A stretch of DNA of 59,315 nucleotides from an uncultured Clostridia bacterium (GCA_947584595.1 CANPWP010000010.1:1-59315); one strand, 5' to 3'. Shown: positions 25,524 to 35,188, numbered from the stretch's first letter. The notes: generated by a model from the sequence alone, not told the origin. Numbers and translations: made by a program.

Positions 25524-26759
25524 ATGAGAAGAGTAGTTGTAACGGGGCTTGGTGCAATTACACCGGTCGGTAACGATATAAACGAAACATGGAAAAATAT
25601 GTGCAACGGCGTTTGCGGTATAGACAAAATTACAAAATTTGATACATCAGAGCTTCCTGTACATGTTGCAGGAGAGGTCAAGGATTTTGACGCTCTTAAA
25701 TATATTGAAAAAAGAGAAGCAAGAAAGATCGATATGTACTGCCAGTATGCTTTAGGTGCGGCGGCACAGGCAGTTGAGGACAGTAAAGTACTGGGAACTG
25801 TTGATGAAACACGTTTCGGAGTCTATGTTGGCGCAGGTATCGGCGGACTTTATACTTTCGTAGAAAATACCCAAAATTACTATAACGGCGGTCCAAGAAA
25901 AGTATCACCTCATTTTATTCCGAAAATGATAGGCAATATTGCCGCAGGAAGAATTGCAATGACATATAAGGCAAAGGGGCCGTCTCTTGCTCCCGTATCA
26001 GCTTGTGCAACAGGCGCAAATGCGGTTGGTGAAGCATTTCACGCAATTAAAGACGGTTATGCTGATGTTATTATTGCAGGCGGTGCAGAAGCGGTAATTC
26101 ATCCGCTGACAATTTCAGGTTTTGCAAACTGTAAGGCTCTTTCAACCACAGAAGATCCTTCACGTGCCTCAATTCCTTTTGACGTAGACAGAAACGGTTT
26201 TGTAATGGGCGAAGGCTCAGGTATGTTGGTTTTAGAGGAATATGAACACGCAAGGGCAAGAGGAGCAAAAATCTATGCCGAATTTGTCGGTTACGGCAAT
26301 ACATGTGACGCTTACCATGTAACTGCTCCCGACCCTGAGGCAGAAGGCCTTGCAAATGCAATTAAAATTGCTTTTGCAGAGGGAAATGTTACGGAAAATG
26401 ATAAAATTTATATCAATGCTCACGGAACAAGCACTCATATGAATGATATTACCGAGACTATGGCTATTAAAAAGGCTTTAGGAGAGCAGGCTTATAAGGT
26501 TTCAATCAGTTCTACAAAATCAATGACAGGTCATATGCTGGGCGCAACAGGTGCAGTAGAAGCAATTGTTGCAGTTCTTGCGGTTAAAGACGAAAAGATA
26601 CCTCCGACAATCGGCACAAAGAATGTTGACCCTGAGTGCGACCTTGATTACACGATTTCAGATAAGGCTGTTTCAAAAAATATTACGGTTTCAGCCTCAA
26701 CAAATCTTGGCTTCGGCGGACACGATACCTGTTTGGTTTTTAAGGCATATAACGAATAA
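25524..26759 (+). CDS. fabF: 3-oxoacyl-ACP synthase II
   Basis: Condensing enzyme that elongates acyl-ACP with malonyl-ACP. 411 residues with the KAS II triad Cys161 (VSACATGANAV), His300 (INAHGTSTHMND) and His337 (KSMTGHMLGATGAVE). A strong AAAGGAG precedes the ATG. No fabH (KAS III) or acpP gene is present in the operon, so initiation and carrier protein must be encoded elsewhere. Confidence 0.97.
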   Translation: MRRVVVTGLGAITPVGNDINETWKNMCNGVCGIDKITKFDTSELPVHVAGEVKDFDALKYIEKREARKIDMYCQYALGAAAQAVEDSKVLGTVDETRFGVYVGAGIGGLYTFVENTQNYYNGGPRKVSPHFIPKMIGNIAAGRIAMTYKAKGPSLAPVSACATGANAVGEAFHAIKDGYADVIIAGGAEAVIHPLTISGFANCKALSTTEDPSRASIPFDVDRNGFVMGEGSGMLVLEEYEHARARGAKIYAEFVGYGNTCDAYHVTAPDPEAEGLANAIKIAFAEGNVTENDKIYINAHGTSTHMNDITETMAIKKALGEQAYKVSISSTKSMTGHMLGATGAVEAIVAVLAVKDEKIPPTIGTKNVDPECDLDYTISDKAVSKNITVSASTNLGFGGHDTCLVFKAYNE

Positions 26760-26790
26760 TAACCTCTATTTTGAAAGGATTGAAATATAA

Positions 26791-27267
26791 ATGTATTCAA
26801 TTGACCAGATAAAAGAAATGATTGAAATGTTAGAAAATTCCCAGCTTGCTGTTTTGGAATTAACAGACAAGAACGGCGGCAGTATTCGTCTTGAAAAGCC
26901 AAGCAGTCCTGCGGTTAACAACTTTGCATTAAATACAGGAGCTCAGACTGCGACAATTCCTGTACAAGCACCTGTTCAGTCTGCATCATCCGAGCAAAAT
27001 ACAGACGTTGAAAAATTATCTGAATCTGAAAATTGCAGTACAATAAAATCTCCCATGGTTGGTGTATTTTATGCGGCGGCTTCACCTGACAGCAATCCTT
27101 TTGTCACTATTGGGCAGAGGGTTGAAAAGGGAGATGTAGTCTGCATTATTGAGGCTATGAAGCTTATGAATGAAATAACAGCAGAGCAAAGCGGTATTAT
27201 AACTGAAGTTTGTGTAAACAATGAAGATATCGTTGAATACGGTCAGGTTCTTTTCAAAATTAAATAA
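26791..27267 (+). CDS. accB: Biotin carboxyl carrier protein of acetyl-CoA carboxylase
   Basis: 158 residues. An N-terminal segment, an Ala/Pro/Gln-rich linker (about 40-80), and the biotinyl domain (about 83-158), with the biotinylation site EAMKLMNEI at Lys124 and a preceding thumb-like loop ([11 protein letters not shown]). The prosthetic biotin links it to bioY at 15156. It sits between fabF and fabZ as in streptococci. Confidence 0.97.
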   Translation: MYSIDQIKEMIEMLENSQLAVLELTDKNGGSIRLEKPSSPAVNNFALNTGAQTATIPVQAPVQSASSEQNTDVEKLSESENCSTIKSPMVGVFYAAASPDSNPFVTIGQRVEKGDVVCIIEAMKLMNEITAEQSGIITEVCVNNEDIVEYGQVLFKIK

Positions 27268-27278
27268 TCGGAGAAATA

Positions 27279-27704
27279 ATGATGAACAGACAAGAAATTA
27301 TGGAAATTTTACCTCATCGTGATAATATGCTTTTGGTAAATGAGGCAGAAATTATTGATGAAAATACTTCAAAGGGTAAATATACAATTACAGGCGACGA
27401 GTTCTTTTTAAAAGGACATTTTCCCGGAAATCCAGTTGTTCCCGGTGTAATACTTTGTGAAATGATGGGACAGTCAAGCTGTGTTCTTCTGTCGGACAAA
27501 GCAAAAAACTGTACTCCGTATTTTACAAAGATGAATAATGTCAAGTTTAAAAACGTAGTAAAACCAGGCGATACATTAGAAAGCGTATGTACTCTTACAA
27601 AAAACAGAGGTGCGTTTTATTTTATAGACGCAAAGGGCTATGTTGACGGAAAACTGTGTGTTTCTGCGGAGCTTTCTTTTGCGCTTATTGAAAATAAAGA
27701 ATAA
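27279..27704 (+). CDS. fabZ: 3-hydroxyacyl-ACP dehydratase
   Basis: Dehydrates 3-hydroxyacyl-ACP to trans-2-enoyl-ACP. 141 residues, hot-dog fold, with LPHRDNMLLV near the N-terminus, the active-site His47 in GHFPGNPVVPGV and Glu61 in LCEMMGQ. Two ATG codons (27279 and 27282) are adjacent; the ribosome site (CGGAGAAA) fits either. It is followed by a 70-bp gap, the longest in the operon, before accC. Confidence 0.96.
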   Translation: MMNRQEIMEILPHRDNMLLVNEAEIIDENTSKGKYTITGDEFFLKGHFPGNPVVPGVILCEMMGQSSCVLLSDKAKNCTPYFTKMNNVKFKNVVKPGDTLESVCTLTKNRGAFYFIDAKGYVDGKLCVSAELSFALIENKE

Positions 27705-27774
27705 TATCTGATTAAACAGATGACTTCTTTTTAATCTTCGATTAGTATAAGAATAATTTTGGATGTGACATAAA

Positions 27775-29124
27775 TTGTTTTCAAAAATATTGATTGCAAA
27801 CCGTGGCGAAATAGCAGTAAGAATTATAAGAGCCTGCCGTGAAATGGGTATCTCAACGGTTGCCGTATATTCAGAGGCAGATAAAGACTCAATGCACGTA
27901 CAGCTTGCAGACGAAAGCTACTGTATCGGACCGTCAAAGGTATCAGACAGTTACCTTAACATTCCGGCAATTCTAACAGTTGCCATTGAAAGCGGTGCAC
28001 AGGCCATTCACCCCGGTTACGGACTTCTTTCCGAAAATGCAAAATTTGTTTCACTTTGTGAACAGTGCAATATTGAATTTATCGGACCTGCTTCAAAAAT
28101 GATTTCCCTTTTGGGAGATAAGGATATGGCAAGAAAAACAATGCGTAAGGCAGGTGTCCCCGTAACACCGGGTACAGATGTGCTTAAAAGCCTTGAACAG
28201 GCAAAAGAGGAAGCATTAAAAATTGGTTTTCCGCTTCTTATTAAGGCTCGTTCCGGCGGCGGCGGCAGGGGTATTCGCCGAGTTGATTCAATAGAAGAAT
28301 TTGATAATGCATATAATCAGGCTCACGCCGAGGCGGAAAGTGCTTTCGGAGACGGAGCATTGTATATAGAAAAATTTTTGTTTCCGGTAAAGCACATTGA
28401 AATGCAGCTTTTATGCGATAAATATGGAAATGTTGTTTGTCTTGGGGAGCGTGAATGTTCAGTTCAGAGAAAGAACCAAAAGCTTATTGAAGAAAGTCCC
28501 AGCAGCGCAATTACCGAAGAAATCCGCAATATGATGTTTGAAGCATCAGTAAAAGCGGCTAAAGCAGTAAATTACAATAGCGTAGGTACGGTCGAATTTC
28601 TGCTTGATAAGGATAAAAACTTTTATTTTATGGAAATGAATACCCGTTTGCAGGTTGAACACGGCGTTACAGAAATGGTAACGGGACTTGATATAGTTCA
28701 ATGGCAAATAAGAGTTGCGGCAGGAATGAAGCTTACAAGAAATCAGGAAAGTATTTTTATGCACGGTCACGCAATTGAGTGTCGAATAAATGCAGAGGAT
28801 CCTGATTTTGATTTCCGGCCAAGCTGCGGAAAAATCACGAAACTCCATTTGCCGGGCGGTTCGTTTGTCCGCTTTGATACTGCAATTTATCAGGATTATA
28901 TTGTTCCGCCATTTTATGATTCTATGATCGGCAAGCTTATAGTTCAGGGCAGAACAAGAGAAATGGCTATAAGAAAAATGAAAATGGCGTTGTCCGAATT
29001 AAATATTGACGGTATTAAACATAATCGTGATTTAATGCTTGAGATTTTGTCTGATGAAAAATTTATTGACGGCACATATACAACAGATTTTATGGCAGAT
29101 TTTGAAGAGAAACGCAAGGAATAA
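27775..29124 (+). CDS. accC: Acetyl-CoA carboxylase, biotin carboxylase subunit
   Basis: ATP-dependent carboxylation of the biotin on AccB. 449 residues: FSKILIANRGEIAVRIIRAC at the start, the ATP-grasp glycine loop KARSGGGGRGIRRV near residue 160, ECSVQRKNQKLIEESPS, and EMNTRLQVEHGVTEMVTGLD. It begins with TTG; the usual family N-terminus fits exactly at this codon. The ribosome site is weak (GGATG), which together with the 70-bp gap may allow separate regulation. Confidence 0.97.
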   Translation: MFSKILIANRGEIAVRIIRACREMGISTVAVYSEADKDSMHVQLADESYCIGPSKVSDSYLNIPAILTVAIESGAQAIHPGYGLLSENAKFVSLCEQCNIEFIGPASKMISLLGDKDMARKTMRKAGVPVTPGTDVLKSLEQAKEEALKIGFPLLIKARSGGGGRGIRRVDSIEEFDNAYNQAHAEAESAFGDGALYIEKFLFPVKHIEMQLLCDKYGNVVCLGERECSVQRKNQKLIEESPSSAITEEIRNMMFEASVKAAKAVNYNSVGTVEFLLDKDKNFYFMEMNTRLQVEHGVTEMVTGLDIVQWQIRVAAGMKLTRNQESIFMHGHAIECRINAEDPDFDFRPSCGKITKLHLPGGSFVRFDTAIYQDYIVPPFYDSMIGKLIVQGRTREMAIRKMKMALSELNIDGIKHNRDLMLEILSDEKFIDGTYTTDFMADFEEKRKE

Positions 29125-29156
29125 TACTATAGAATAGTGAATAGGGGCGAACTGTA

Positions 29157-30029
29157 ATGGATTTTTTTACTTTTATAAAGCCTAAAAATGAATTAGAATC
29201 ATCAATGGAAAATTCCAAGCAAAACAGGCCGTTTGTTCCTGATGCAATGTGGATAAAATGTCCCGGATGTAACACAATGCTTCTCGCAACGGATATGGAA
29301 GAAAATTTAAAAGTATGTACCAAATGCGGTCATCATTTTAAAATGAATGCAAGAGAAAGAATAAATCTTCTTACTGATAAAAATTCATTTGAAGAATTTG
29401 ACAAAGAACTTGAAAGTACAAATATTCTTGATTTTCCCAATTACGATAAAAAACTTTCCGATGCAAAGTCAAAATCGGGCGAAAATGAATCTGTTGTAAC
29501 AGGCAGAGCGTTAATGAACGGTATAGAGGTCGTACTTTGCGTAATGAACCCTGACTTTATTATGGGAAGTATGGGTACCGTTACGGGTGAAAAAATTACC
29601 AGGGCATTTGAATATGCAACCAAAAATCAATTGCCTGTTGTCGTTTTTACCGTTTCGGGCGGAGCAAGAATGCAGGAGGGAATCCTGTCTCTTATGCAGA
29701 TGGCAAAAACTTCAGGTGCAGTTAAACGCCACAGCGACGCAGGTCTTTTGTATATAACTGTCTTAACAGACCCCACCACAGGCGGAGTAACTGCTTCCTT
29801 TGCAATGGAGGGAGATGTTATTCTTTCAGAACCTAATGCTTTGATTGCTTTTGCAGGACCCAGAGTAATTGAACAAACAATACGTCAGAAACTTCCAAAA
29901 GATTTTCAGACGGCGGAGTTTGTTCTTGAAAAAGGATTTATTGACGCAGTTGTAAAAAGAGAGGATTTAAAGAAAACAATAGTAAAAATCTTGACTTTAC
30001 ATAATTACGAAGCTAAGGAGGGAGAATAA
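29157..30029 (+). CDS. accD: Acetyl-CoA carboxylase carboxyltransferase beta subunit
   Basis: One half of the carboxyltransferase that moves CO2 from biotin to acetyl-CoA. 290 residues with an N-terminal four-Cys zinc ribbon (KCPGC...CTKCGHHF, about 38-62) and the crotonase-fold core ([39 protein letters not shown]). The start is preceded by AGGGGCGA. Its TAA is immediately followed by the accA ATG. Confidence 0.97.
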   Translation: MDFFTFIKPKNELESSMENSKQNRPFVPDAMWIKCPGCNTMLLATDMEENLKVCTKCGHHFKMNARERINLLTDKNSFEEFDKELESTNILDFPNYDKKLSDAKSKSGENESVVTGRALMNGIEVVLCVMNPDFIMGSMGTVTGEKITRAFEYATKNQLPVVVFTVSGGARMQEGILSLMQMAKTSGAVKRHSDAGLLYITVLTDPTTGGVTASFAMEGDVILSEPNALIAFAGPRVIEQTIRQKLPKDFQTAEFVLEKGFIDAVVKREDLKKTIVKILTLHNYEAKEGE

Positions 30030-30830
30030 ATGTCAGCTTATGATAAGGTGCTTGCCGCCCGTGATGCAAAAAAGTTAATGGCAGTTGACTATATTTCCCA
30101 CCTTTTTGGCGACAGCTTTTTTGAATGTCACGGCGACAGACGTTTTTCAGACGATAAAGCAGTAGTTGGCGGAATCGCAATGATGTACGATATGCCCATA
30201 ACCGTAATCGGACTTGAAAAGGGAAGAAGCACTAAAGAGAGAATGGAACGAAACTTCGGCTCTGCTCACCCCGAGGGTTACAGAAAAGCTTTAAGACTTA
30301 TGAAACAGGCGGAAAAATTTCATCGCCCTGTACTTTGTCTTGTAGATACAAGCGGTGCGTTTTGCGGAATAGGTGCAGAGGAGAGGGGTCAGGGTCAGGC
30401 AATTGCAGAAAATCTTATGGAAATGATGACCTTAAAAACTCCGATTCTTTCAATTTTAATCGGCGAAGGCGGTAGCGGAGGAGCTTTGGCTTTAGCAGTA
30501 GCTGATGAAGTATGGATGCTTGAAAACTCAGTTTATTCTGTAATTTCACCCGAGGGCTGTGCAAGCATTCTCTGGAAAGACAGCACAAAGGCGGCAGAAG
30601 CCGCAGAGTGCCTTAAAATGACTGCAAAGGATTTATTTGATTTAGGCGTTATTGAGCGTATAATCAGAGAGCCAAAAGCCGACAATCAAAATATGTTTGA
30701 AAGCCTTAAACTGCTTATCAGCAGAACATTTGAAAAAAATATGTCTGTTTCAACAGAAGAACTTATAAATAACAGATATAACAGATACAGAAAAATTGGC
30801 GATTGCCCACAAGAAGAAGTTATAGAATAA
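30030..30830 (+). CDS. accA: Acetyl-CoA carboxylase carboxyltransferase alpha subunit
   Basis: Partner of AccD. 266 residues, close to the short streptococcal form and lacking the longer N-terminal extension of E. coli AccA. Motifs: FFECHGDRRFSDDKAVVGGI, RNFGSAHPEGYRKALRLM, DTSGAFCGIGAEERGQGQAIA, GEGGSGGALAL and YSVISPEGCASILW. It is the last gene of the operon; sequence is non-coding for 430 bp downstream. Confidence 0.97.
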   Translation: MSAYDKVLAARDAKKLMAVDYISHLFGDSFFECHGDRRFSDDKAVVGGIAMMYDMPITVIGLEKGRSTKERMERNFGSAHPEGYRKALRLMKQAEKFHRPVLCLVDTSGAFCGIGAEERGQGQAIAENLMEMMTLKTPILSILIGEGGSGGALALAVADEVWMLENSVYSVISPEGCASILWKDSTKAAEAAECLKMTAKDLFDLGVIERIIREPKADNQNMFESLKLLISRTFEKNMSVSTEELINNRYNRYRKIGDCPQEEVIE

Positions 30831-31010
30831 TTAAAAATTGAGAGGATTTGCTTACAAATTTTAGGCGTTATATTTGTATAATATGTATATAAAATAACCT
30901 TATTATTGCAATTATATTTCTTTTAAACAATTAAAACACTTTTATTATTCAATTACAGAAATAAAAATAATAAAACCTATACTTTGTTTATAAAAATATT
31001 TTAAAACCTC

Positions 31011-31039
31011 TTGCAATTCTGTGTAATATATGTTATAGT
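31011..31039 (+). promoter_or_regulatory. Promoter of a candidate small RNA
   Basis: TTGCAA (31011-31016), 17 bp, TATAGT (31034-31039) in a gene-free region 180 bp past accA. Transcription would begin near 31046. Confidence 0.45.
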
Positions 31040-31045
31040 TATTTC

Positions 31046-31179
31046 ATCATGAATGAATAATCCTCCATTTATTTTTGTTTTTCATTTAAAGATTGTTTTT
31101 GTCATACAATCTCCTTTCTCTTTTTATTTTTTTGGTGCATTAAAGCATCTGCATTGATTTGCAGATGCTTTATTGTTTT
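31046..31179 (+). ncRNA. Candidate small RNA with CU-rich single-stranded segments
   Basis: A ~134-base predicted transcript lies between the promoter at 31011-31039 and a strong terminator (stem 31142-31153/31160-31171). It has an internal hairpin (AGATTGT 31090-31096 / ACAATCT 31106-31112) and CU-rich stretches AATCCTCCATTT (31059-31070) and CTCCTTTCTC (31111-31120) complementary to ribosome-binding sites. No open reading frame with a ribosome site is present. Prediction only; it could also be a trailing leader of accA transcripts. Confidence 0.3.
31142..31179 (+). terminator. Strong terminator in the accA-31262 gap
   Basis: AAAGCATCTGCA / TGCAGATGCTTT, 12-bp stem, followed by ATTGTTTT. 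Confidence 0.75.
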
Positions 31180-31205
31180 GCAGATAATGATTGCAGAAAA
31201 AACGG

Positions 31206-31250
31206 AAGGCTGTTTCAAAATTGATGATTTTGAAACAGACCTTTTTAATT
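31206..31250 (-). terminator. Terminator of the GT-C membrane protein gene
   Basis: GGCTGTTTCAAAAT / ATTTTGAAACAGAC stem next to the stop at 31262; T-rich on both sides (CCTTTTTAATTTT on plus, CCGTTTTTTC on minus). Its stem resembles the terminator at 8340-8380. Confidence 0.65.
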
Positions 31251-31261
31251 TTATTAAGTTT

Positions 31262-33091
31262 TTATTGTTTTTCAAGCTGATAGCTGTATATGGTTTCATT
31301 GACGGCATAACCCTTTGCAGCGGCTTCAGTTTGAAGATTTGTTAAATCCCACTCTGACGCTTTGGGGATATAAATATATTTGGGTATTTTGTCGGGATGT
31401 AAAGCAAAGTATTGTTCCAAACGGTAAGCTGCAGCTTTATTTTCACCTGAGATCCATCCAGAAAATGTAGCATAATTCATATCCTCTGCTGCAAGGTACG
31501 TCCATGTTGTTTGGGTAAGGAAAAGTATATTTTCATTCTGTTTGTCATCGTAAGCCTGATTTATATCATACAGAAGGTTTTGATAATTCTGTGCATTTGC
31601 TTCATAGGTAATGATTCCGTCGGCAGGCCCGCCGGAAAGTGTGGAATTAAGATACTCCATAGGTTGTTCCCAGAAACAATGGTTTGCCTTTACTACAGTT
31701 TGCAAACAAGCCTGAAACAATATGGTTACCACTGCAAATATTATTGCAAACGCAGAAAAAATTCTGTTGGGAGCGGCTGAAATAATTTTTTCTTCATTAC
31801 CCGAAGTGTAGGAAACAATAGTAACCTTTTTTTCGTTTTCATCTTCCTTTTCATTTTTCATTTCAGTTAAAACATTTCCTAAAAAAACGAAACTCGCAAT
31901 ATTTGACGCTGAAATTGCGCAAGATACAATATAAAAATACTGATTGGAGGTAAAACTCAGGGCGAAAGAATAAATAATACCTAAGGAGAATAAACATGCC
32001 ATAAGGTTTCTGTTTTTATTTTCTGAAAGTATATAGCTTGAAATTCCAAGATAAATAAAGGGGAACATAATGAAATTGTAATTATAATTTATCAGTCTGG
32101 GAATAAAAGTTATTAAAGCAAAAATTACTGTAATACTTGTTAATAAAAGATAAAGTCCCCTGTGGTTTCTGCGTTTTTCGTCAATTATCATTGCAAAAAG
32201 AATTATAAAATAAGCAACAATTGAAATGTTAAATAAATCGGCACTTTCCCATATTGTTCTGAACAAGTAGCTGATTCTTGTCAAAACAGTCAGCTCCGGA
32301 TGCTCGGGGTCTGACAGTATATAAGGAATATTTTGCATAATTTCGCCGATACCTGCTCTTGACAGAAGAAAGGTAAAAAATATTGCGGCAACAACGGCAG
32401 CACCTAAAGTGAAAAATAAAAATGTTTTCAGTGAAAAGTAATCCTGAGCAAAAAAGTTTACATTTTTCTTTAGTTTTTTCAGAATAATGTTTGCTGTAAC
32501 ACATAAAGCGAATAATACATAAGCCATAATCAAATAGGGCTGACAAAGTACTGCGCCTGCAAAAGCAATTCCGCTAAAAATAAGTACAGCCTTATTTTTG
32601 TAATCGGCAGTTGCTAAAAGTACACCTGTTACTGCAACTAAATCAATTCCCATAGTGTTGTAACTTAAAGACATAATATCAAAAGGAGTAAACAAAAAGA
32701 AAAGAATTGTCGCCGCAAGAGCACCTAATTCGTATTTTCTTAGTCTTACATAAATTAAAATGCTCACTGCAAAATGCAACATAATATATGTATACCTTGC
32801 GGCGAGAATAATTCCTGTTGTTCCGCCTGTTATGGCTGTAAAAAGCCATACAAAGGGATATAGTAAAAATGCAGACAACTGTGAGAGGTGCCATTCTTCA
32901 CTTAATAAAGAATCACCAAGTATTAATCTTTGTGGAGTGCAGAGATAAAATGCTTCATCATTTCCGCCAAAGCCGTATTTGCATTTCCAAAAAGAAAATA
33001 AAAATGCACACATCATAAGTATAATAAAAGCAATATCTATATAGAACAATTTGTCCCTTTTTAAATAGTTTGATCTTTTATATGCAGTCAA
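31262..33091 (-). CDS. Polytopic GT-C/GT39-like glycosyltransferase-type membrane protein
   Basis: 609 residues with about 12-13 membrane helices. The first extracytoplasmic loop has GGNDEAFYLCTPQRLILGD, resembling the acidic metal-site loop of GT-C enzymes such as ArnT and protein O-mannosyltransferases. These use polyprenyl-phosphate sugars outside the membrane. A ~130-residue extracytoplasmic C-terminal domain (about 480-609) follows. No polyprenyl-sugar synthase lies beside it, so substrate and target are unknown. It is monocistronic. Confidence 0.8.
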   Translation of the reverse strand: MTAYKRSNYLKRDKLFYIDIAFIILMMCAFLFSFWKCKYGFGGNDEAFYLCTPQRLILGDSLLSEEWHLSQLSAFLLYPFVWLFTAITGGTTGIILAARYTYIMLHFAVSILIYVRLRKYELGALAATILFFLFTPFDIMSLSYNTMGIDLVAVTGVLLATADYKNKAVLIFSGIAFAGAVLCQPYLIMAYVLFALCVTANIILKKLKKNVNFFAQDYFSLKTFLFFTLGAAVVAAIFFTFLLSRAGIGEIMQNIPYILSDPEHPELTVLTRISYLFRTIWESADLFNISIVAYFIILFAMIIDEKRRNHRGLYLLLTSITVIFALITFIPRLINYNYNFIMFPFIYLGISSYILSENKNRNLMACLFSLGIIYSFALSFTSNQYFYIVSCAISASNIASFVFLGNVLTEMKNEKEDENEKKVTIVSYTSGNEEKIISAAPNRIFSAFAIIFAVVTILFQACLQTVVKANHCFWEQPMEYLNSTLSGGPADGIITYEANAQNYQNLLYDINQAYDDKQNENILFLTQTTWTYLAAEDMNYATFSGWISGENKAAAYRLEQYFALHPDKIPKYIYIPKASEWDLTNLQTEAAAKGYAVNETIYSYQLEKQ

Positions 33092-33188
33092 TTGCTTTCC
33101 TCCTAAATAACAATTTAATTATTGTCAAGACAATATTATAGCGTTCAAGCTTTTTGATATCAATTATTATAATATAATGCTATCCCAA

Positions 33189-33217
33189 TTGCAAGGTTAT
33201 ATATTTTATGATATAAT
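33189..33217 (+). promoter_or_regulatory. Sigma-A promoter of mntP
   Basis: TTGCAA (33189-33194), 17 bp, TATAAT (33212-33217). Confidence 0.75.
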
Positions 33218-33291
33218 CATAAAAATTCAAAAAGAATATTATTTTTAATAATATGTAAATGTTTTATTGTAATTTGACGGAGGGAAAAGCA

Positions 33292-33858
33292 TTGGGCATA
33301 GTTGAACTGTTTATCTTAGCAGTGGGACTTTCTATGGACGCATTTGCAGTTTCGGTTTGCAAGGGACTGGCATTAAATAAAATTACGGTAAAAAATGCAG
33401 CGATAGTGGGAATGTGGTTTGGAGGATTTCAGGCACTAATGCCTGCAATAGGTTATTTTCTCGGTGTTCAGTTTAAAGACTACATTACATCAATTGACCA
33501 TTGGATTGCGTTTATTCTTTTATGTTTAATAGGCGTAAATATGATAAAAGAATCTTTTTCAAAAGATGAAGAAGGGGAGGACGCTTCCTTAGAAATCAAA
33601 ACAATGCTTTTGCTTGCCATAGCTACAAGTATTGATGCACTTGCAGTAGGCGTTACATTTGCATTTTTAAATGTAAATATCTTGTACGCAGTCATTTTTA
33701 TTGGAATTACTACATTTGCATTGTCAATGGCAGGAGTTAAAATTGGCAATGTATTCGGTATGAAATATAAGTCAAAAGCCGAAATTGTGGGAGGGTTGAT
33801 TCTTATTTTATTGGGAATTAAGATTTTACTTGAGCATTTAGGAGTAATAAATTTTTGA
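33292..33858 (+). CDS. mntP: Manganese efflux pump MntP
   Basis: 188 residues, six predicted membrane helices in two homologous halves. The conserved acidic motifs are [19 protein letters not shown] in helix 1 and [15 protein letters not shown] in helix 4. MntP expels Mn(II). An upstream ATG at 33259 is open in frame, but the TTG at 33292 fits the family N-terminus ([17 protein letters not shown]) and has CGGAGGG seven bases before it. No yybP-ykoY manganese riboswitch is recognisable in the short leader. Confidence 0.92.
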   Translation: MGIVELFILAVGLSMDAFAVSVCKGLALNKITVKNAAIVGMWFGGFQALMPAIGYFLGVQFKDYITSIDHWIAFILLCLIGVNMIKESFSKDEEGEDASLEIKTMLLLAIATSIDALAVGVTFAFLNVNILYAVIFIGITTFALSMAGVKIGNVFGMKYKSKAEIVGGLILILLGIKILLEHLGVINF

Positions 33859-33874
33859 ATTTAATATATTTTTT

Positions 33875-33912
33875 AACTGTCTGTTTTATAACAGGCAGTT
33901 TTTACTTTTTAG
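33875..33912 (+). terminator. Terminator of mntP
   Basis: AACTGTCTGTT / AACAGGCAGTT with one mismatch, followed by TTTTTACTTTTT. Confidence 0.75.
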
Positions 33913-34063
33913 GAAATTGCTCGGAAACAGTCAGAATAAAAAAGTTAAAATATGGTTGCTGTTTGCTTTGATAGGCACAGACTTCCGGCCGCTTTTTATT
34001 GGACAAATTATCACATAAAAAACTTTTTTACATATATTGTAATAGCGGGGAGAGAACCTGAAA

Positions 34064-34114
34064 TGTAATACTAATCGGCCGTTTAATCAATGATTAGTAT
34101 AAGGTGGTATTACA
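34064..34114 (+). promoter_or_regulatory. Alternative hairpins over the ribosome site of the GT2 gene
   Basis: TGTAATACTAATC (34064-34076) can pair through ATACTAATC with GATTAGTAT (34092-34100), or through TGTAATAC with GTATTACA (34107-34114). The second pairing ends one base before the GTG start and includes the edge of the AAGGTGG ribosome site. The two pairings share 34068-34071. A translational switch is possible but unproven. Confidence 0.35.
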
Positions 34115-35188
34115 GTGAATTTAAGTGTGTGTATGATTGTCAGAGATGAAGAGCCTGTAATTGAAAGATGTATTAAATGTATTATGAAATTTGCAGATGA
34201 AATAATTGTTGTGGATACAGGCTCAAAGGATAGGACCAGGGAAATCGCATCTGAATACACTGATAAGGTTTTTGATTTTGAATGGCAAGATGATTTTTCA
34301 AAAGCGAGAAATTATTCACTGTCAAAGGCAAAAAGCGATTATGTGATGTGGATAGATGCAGATGACGTAATAGACGATGAAAACATCAGAAAAATAATAG
34401 AGCTGAAAAGTTCTGTAAAACCTGAAACCGATCTGATTATGATGAAATATAATACAGGATTTGATGAATTTGGCAATCCGGTATTCAGTTTTTATCGTGA
34501 AAGAATTTTTAGAAATAACGATCAATATCGTTTTGAGGGTGCAATTCACGAGACAGTGCCTTTAATAGGCAGGATTGAATACAGTGATATAGAAATAAAC
34601 CATAAAAAGCTTAAAGTAAACGACCCTCAAAGGAATTTGAAAATATTCAGAAAGATGATATCTACAGGAAAACAGCTTTCTCCCAGAGAGCAATACTATT
34701 ATGCCAGAGAGCTTTATTATAATAAATTTTATTTTAACGCAGTTACAAACTTTAAGCAGTTTTTATCAGAAAACAGCAATAATTTAAACGACAATATTCA
34801 AGCCTGTATGCTTGCAGGAGATTGTTACCTTCAATTATCTGACGAAGACAACGCACTTAATATGTATTTTAAAAGTTTTTCTTATGACACTCCCCGCGGA
34901 GAAGTATGCTGCAAAATCGCAGATAGCTTTCTCCGAAATAAAAAATATTTAATGGCAATATTCTGGTATAAAACAGCAATGGAATGTCCTCAAAAACAGG
35001 ATAATGGATTTTTTCAAAAGGATTATTATGATTTCATTCCGTTAATTCAGTTGTGCGTTTGCTATGATCGTTTGGGAGATGTTGAAAAAGCAGAGGAATT
35101 AAATAACTTAGCAGGAAAAATTAAACCGTATGATAAAAATTATATTTATAATAAGCAATATTTTGAAAATTTAAAGGCAAGGAGTTAA
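34115..35188 (+). CDS. Family 2 glycosyltransferase with TPR-like C-terminus
   Basis: 357 residues. The N-terminal GT-A domain (about 1-190) has CMIVRDEEPVIERCI, IIVVDTGSKDRT and the metal-binding WIDADD. The C-terminal part (about 200-345) is a set of helical hairpins like tetratricopeptide repeats (YYYARELYYNKFYFNAVTNF; AGDCYLQLSDEDNALNMYFK). Enzymes of this architecture (SunS-like) include peptide and protein glycosyltransferases. It starts with GTG after AAGGTGG. It stands alone, 350 bp before the amylase. Confidence 0.9.
   Translation: MNLSVCMIVRDEEPVIERCIKCIMKFADEIIVVDTGSKDRTREIASEYTDKVFDFEWQDDFSKARNYSLSKAKSDYVMWIDADDVIDDENIRKIIELKSSVKPETDLIMMKYNTGFDEFGNPVFSFYRERIFRNNDQYRFEGAIHETVPLIGRIEYSDIEINHKKLKVNDPQRNLKIFRKMISTGKQLSPREQYYYARELYYNKFYFNAVTNFKQFLSENSNNLNDNIQACMLAGDCYLQLSDEDNALNMYFKSFSYDTPRGEVCCKIADSFLRNKKYLMAIFWYKTAMECPQKQDNGFFQKDYYDFIPLIQLCVCYDRLGDVEKAEELNNLAGKIKPYDKNYIYNKQYFENLKARS

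Noticed and set aside
33092..33291. A yybP-ykoY manganese riboswitch before mntP
   Set aside because: The promoter lies only ~75 bp from the start codon, leaving too short a leader, and the conserved loops are absent.
33913..34063. A c-di-GMP or other known riboswitch before the GT2 gene
   Set aside because: Some GGC/GCAC segments recall GEMM RNAs, but the conserved core order is not there.
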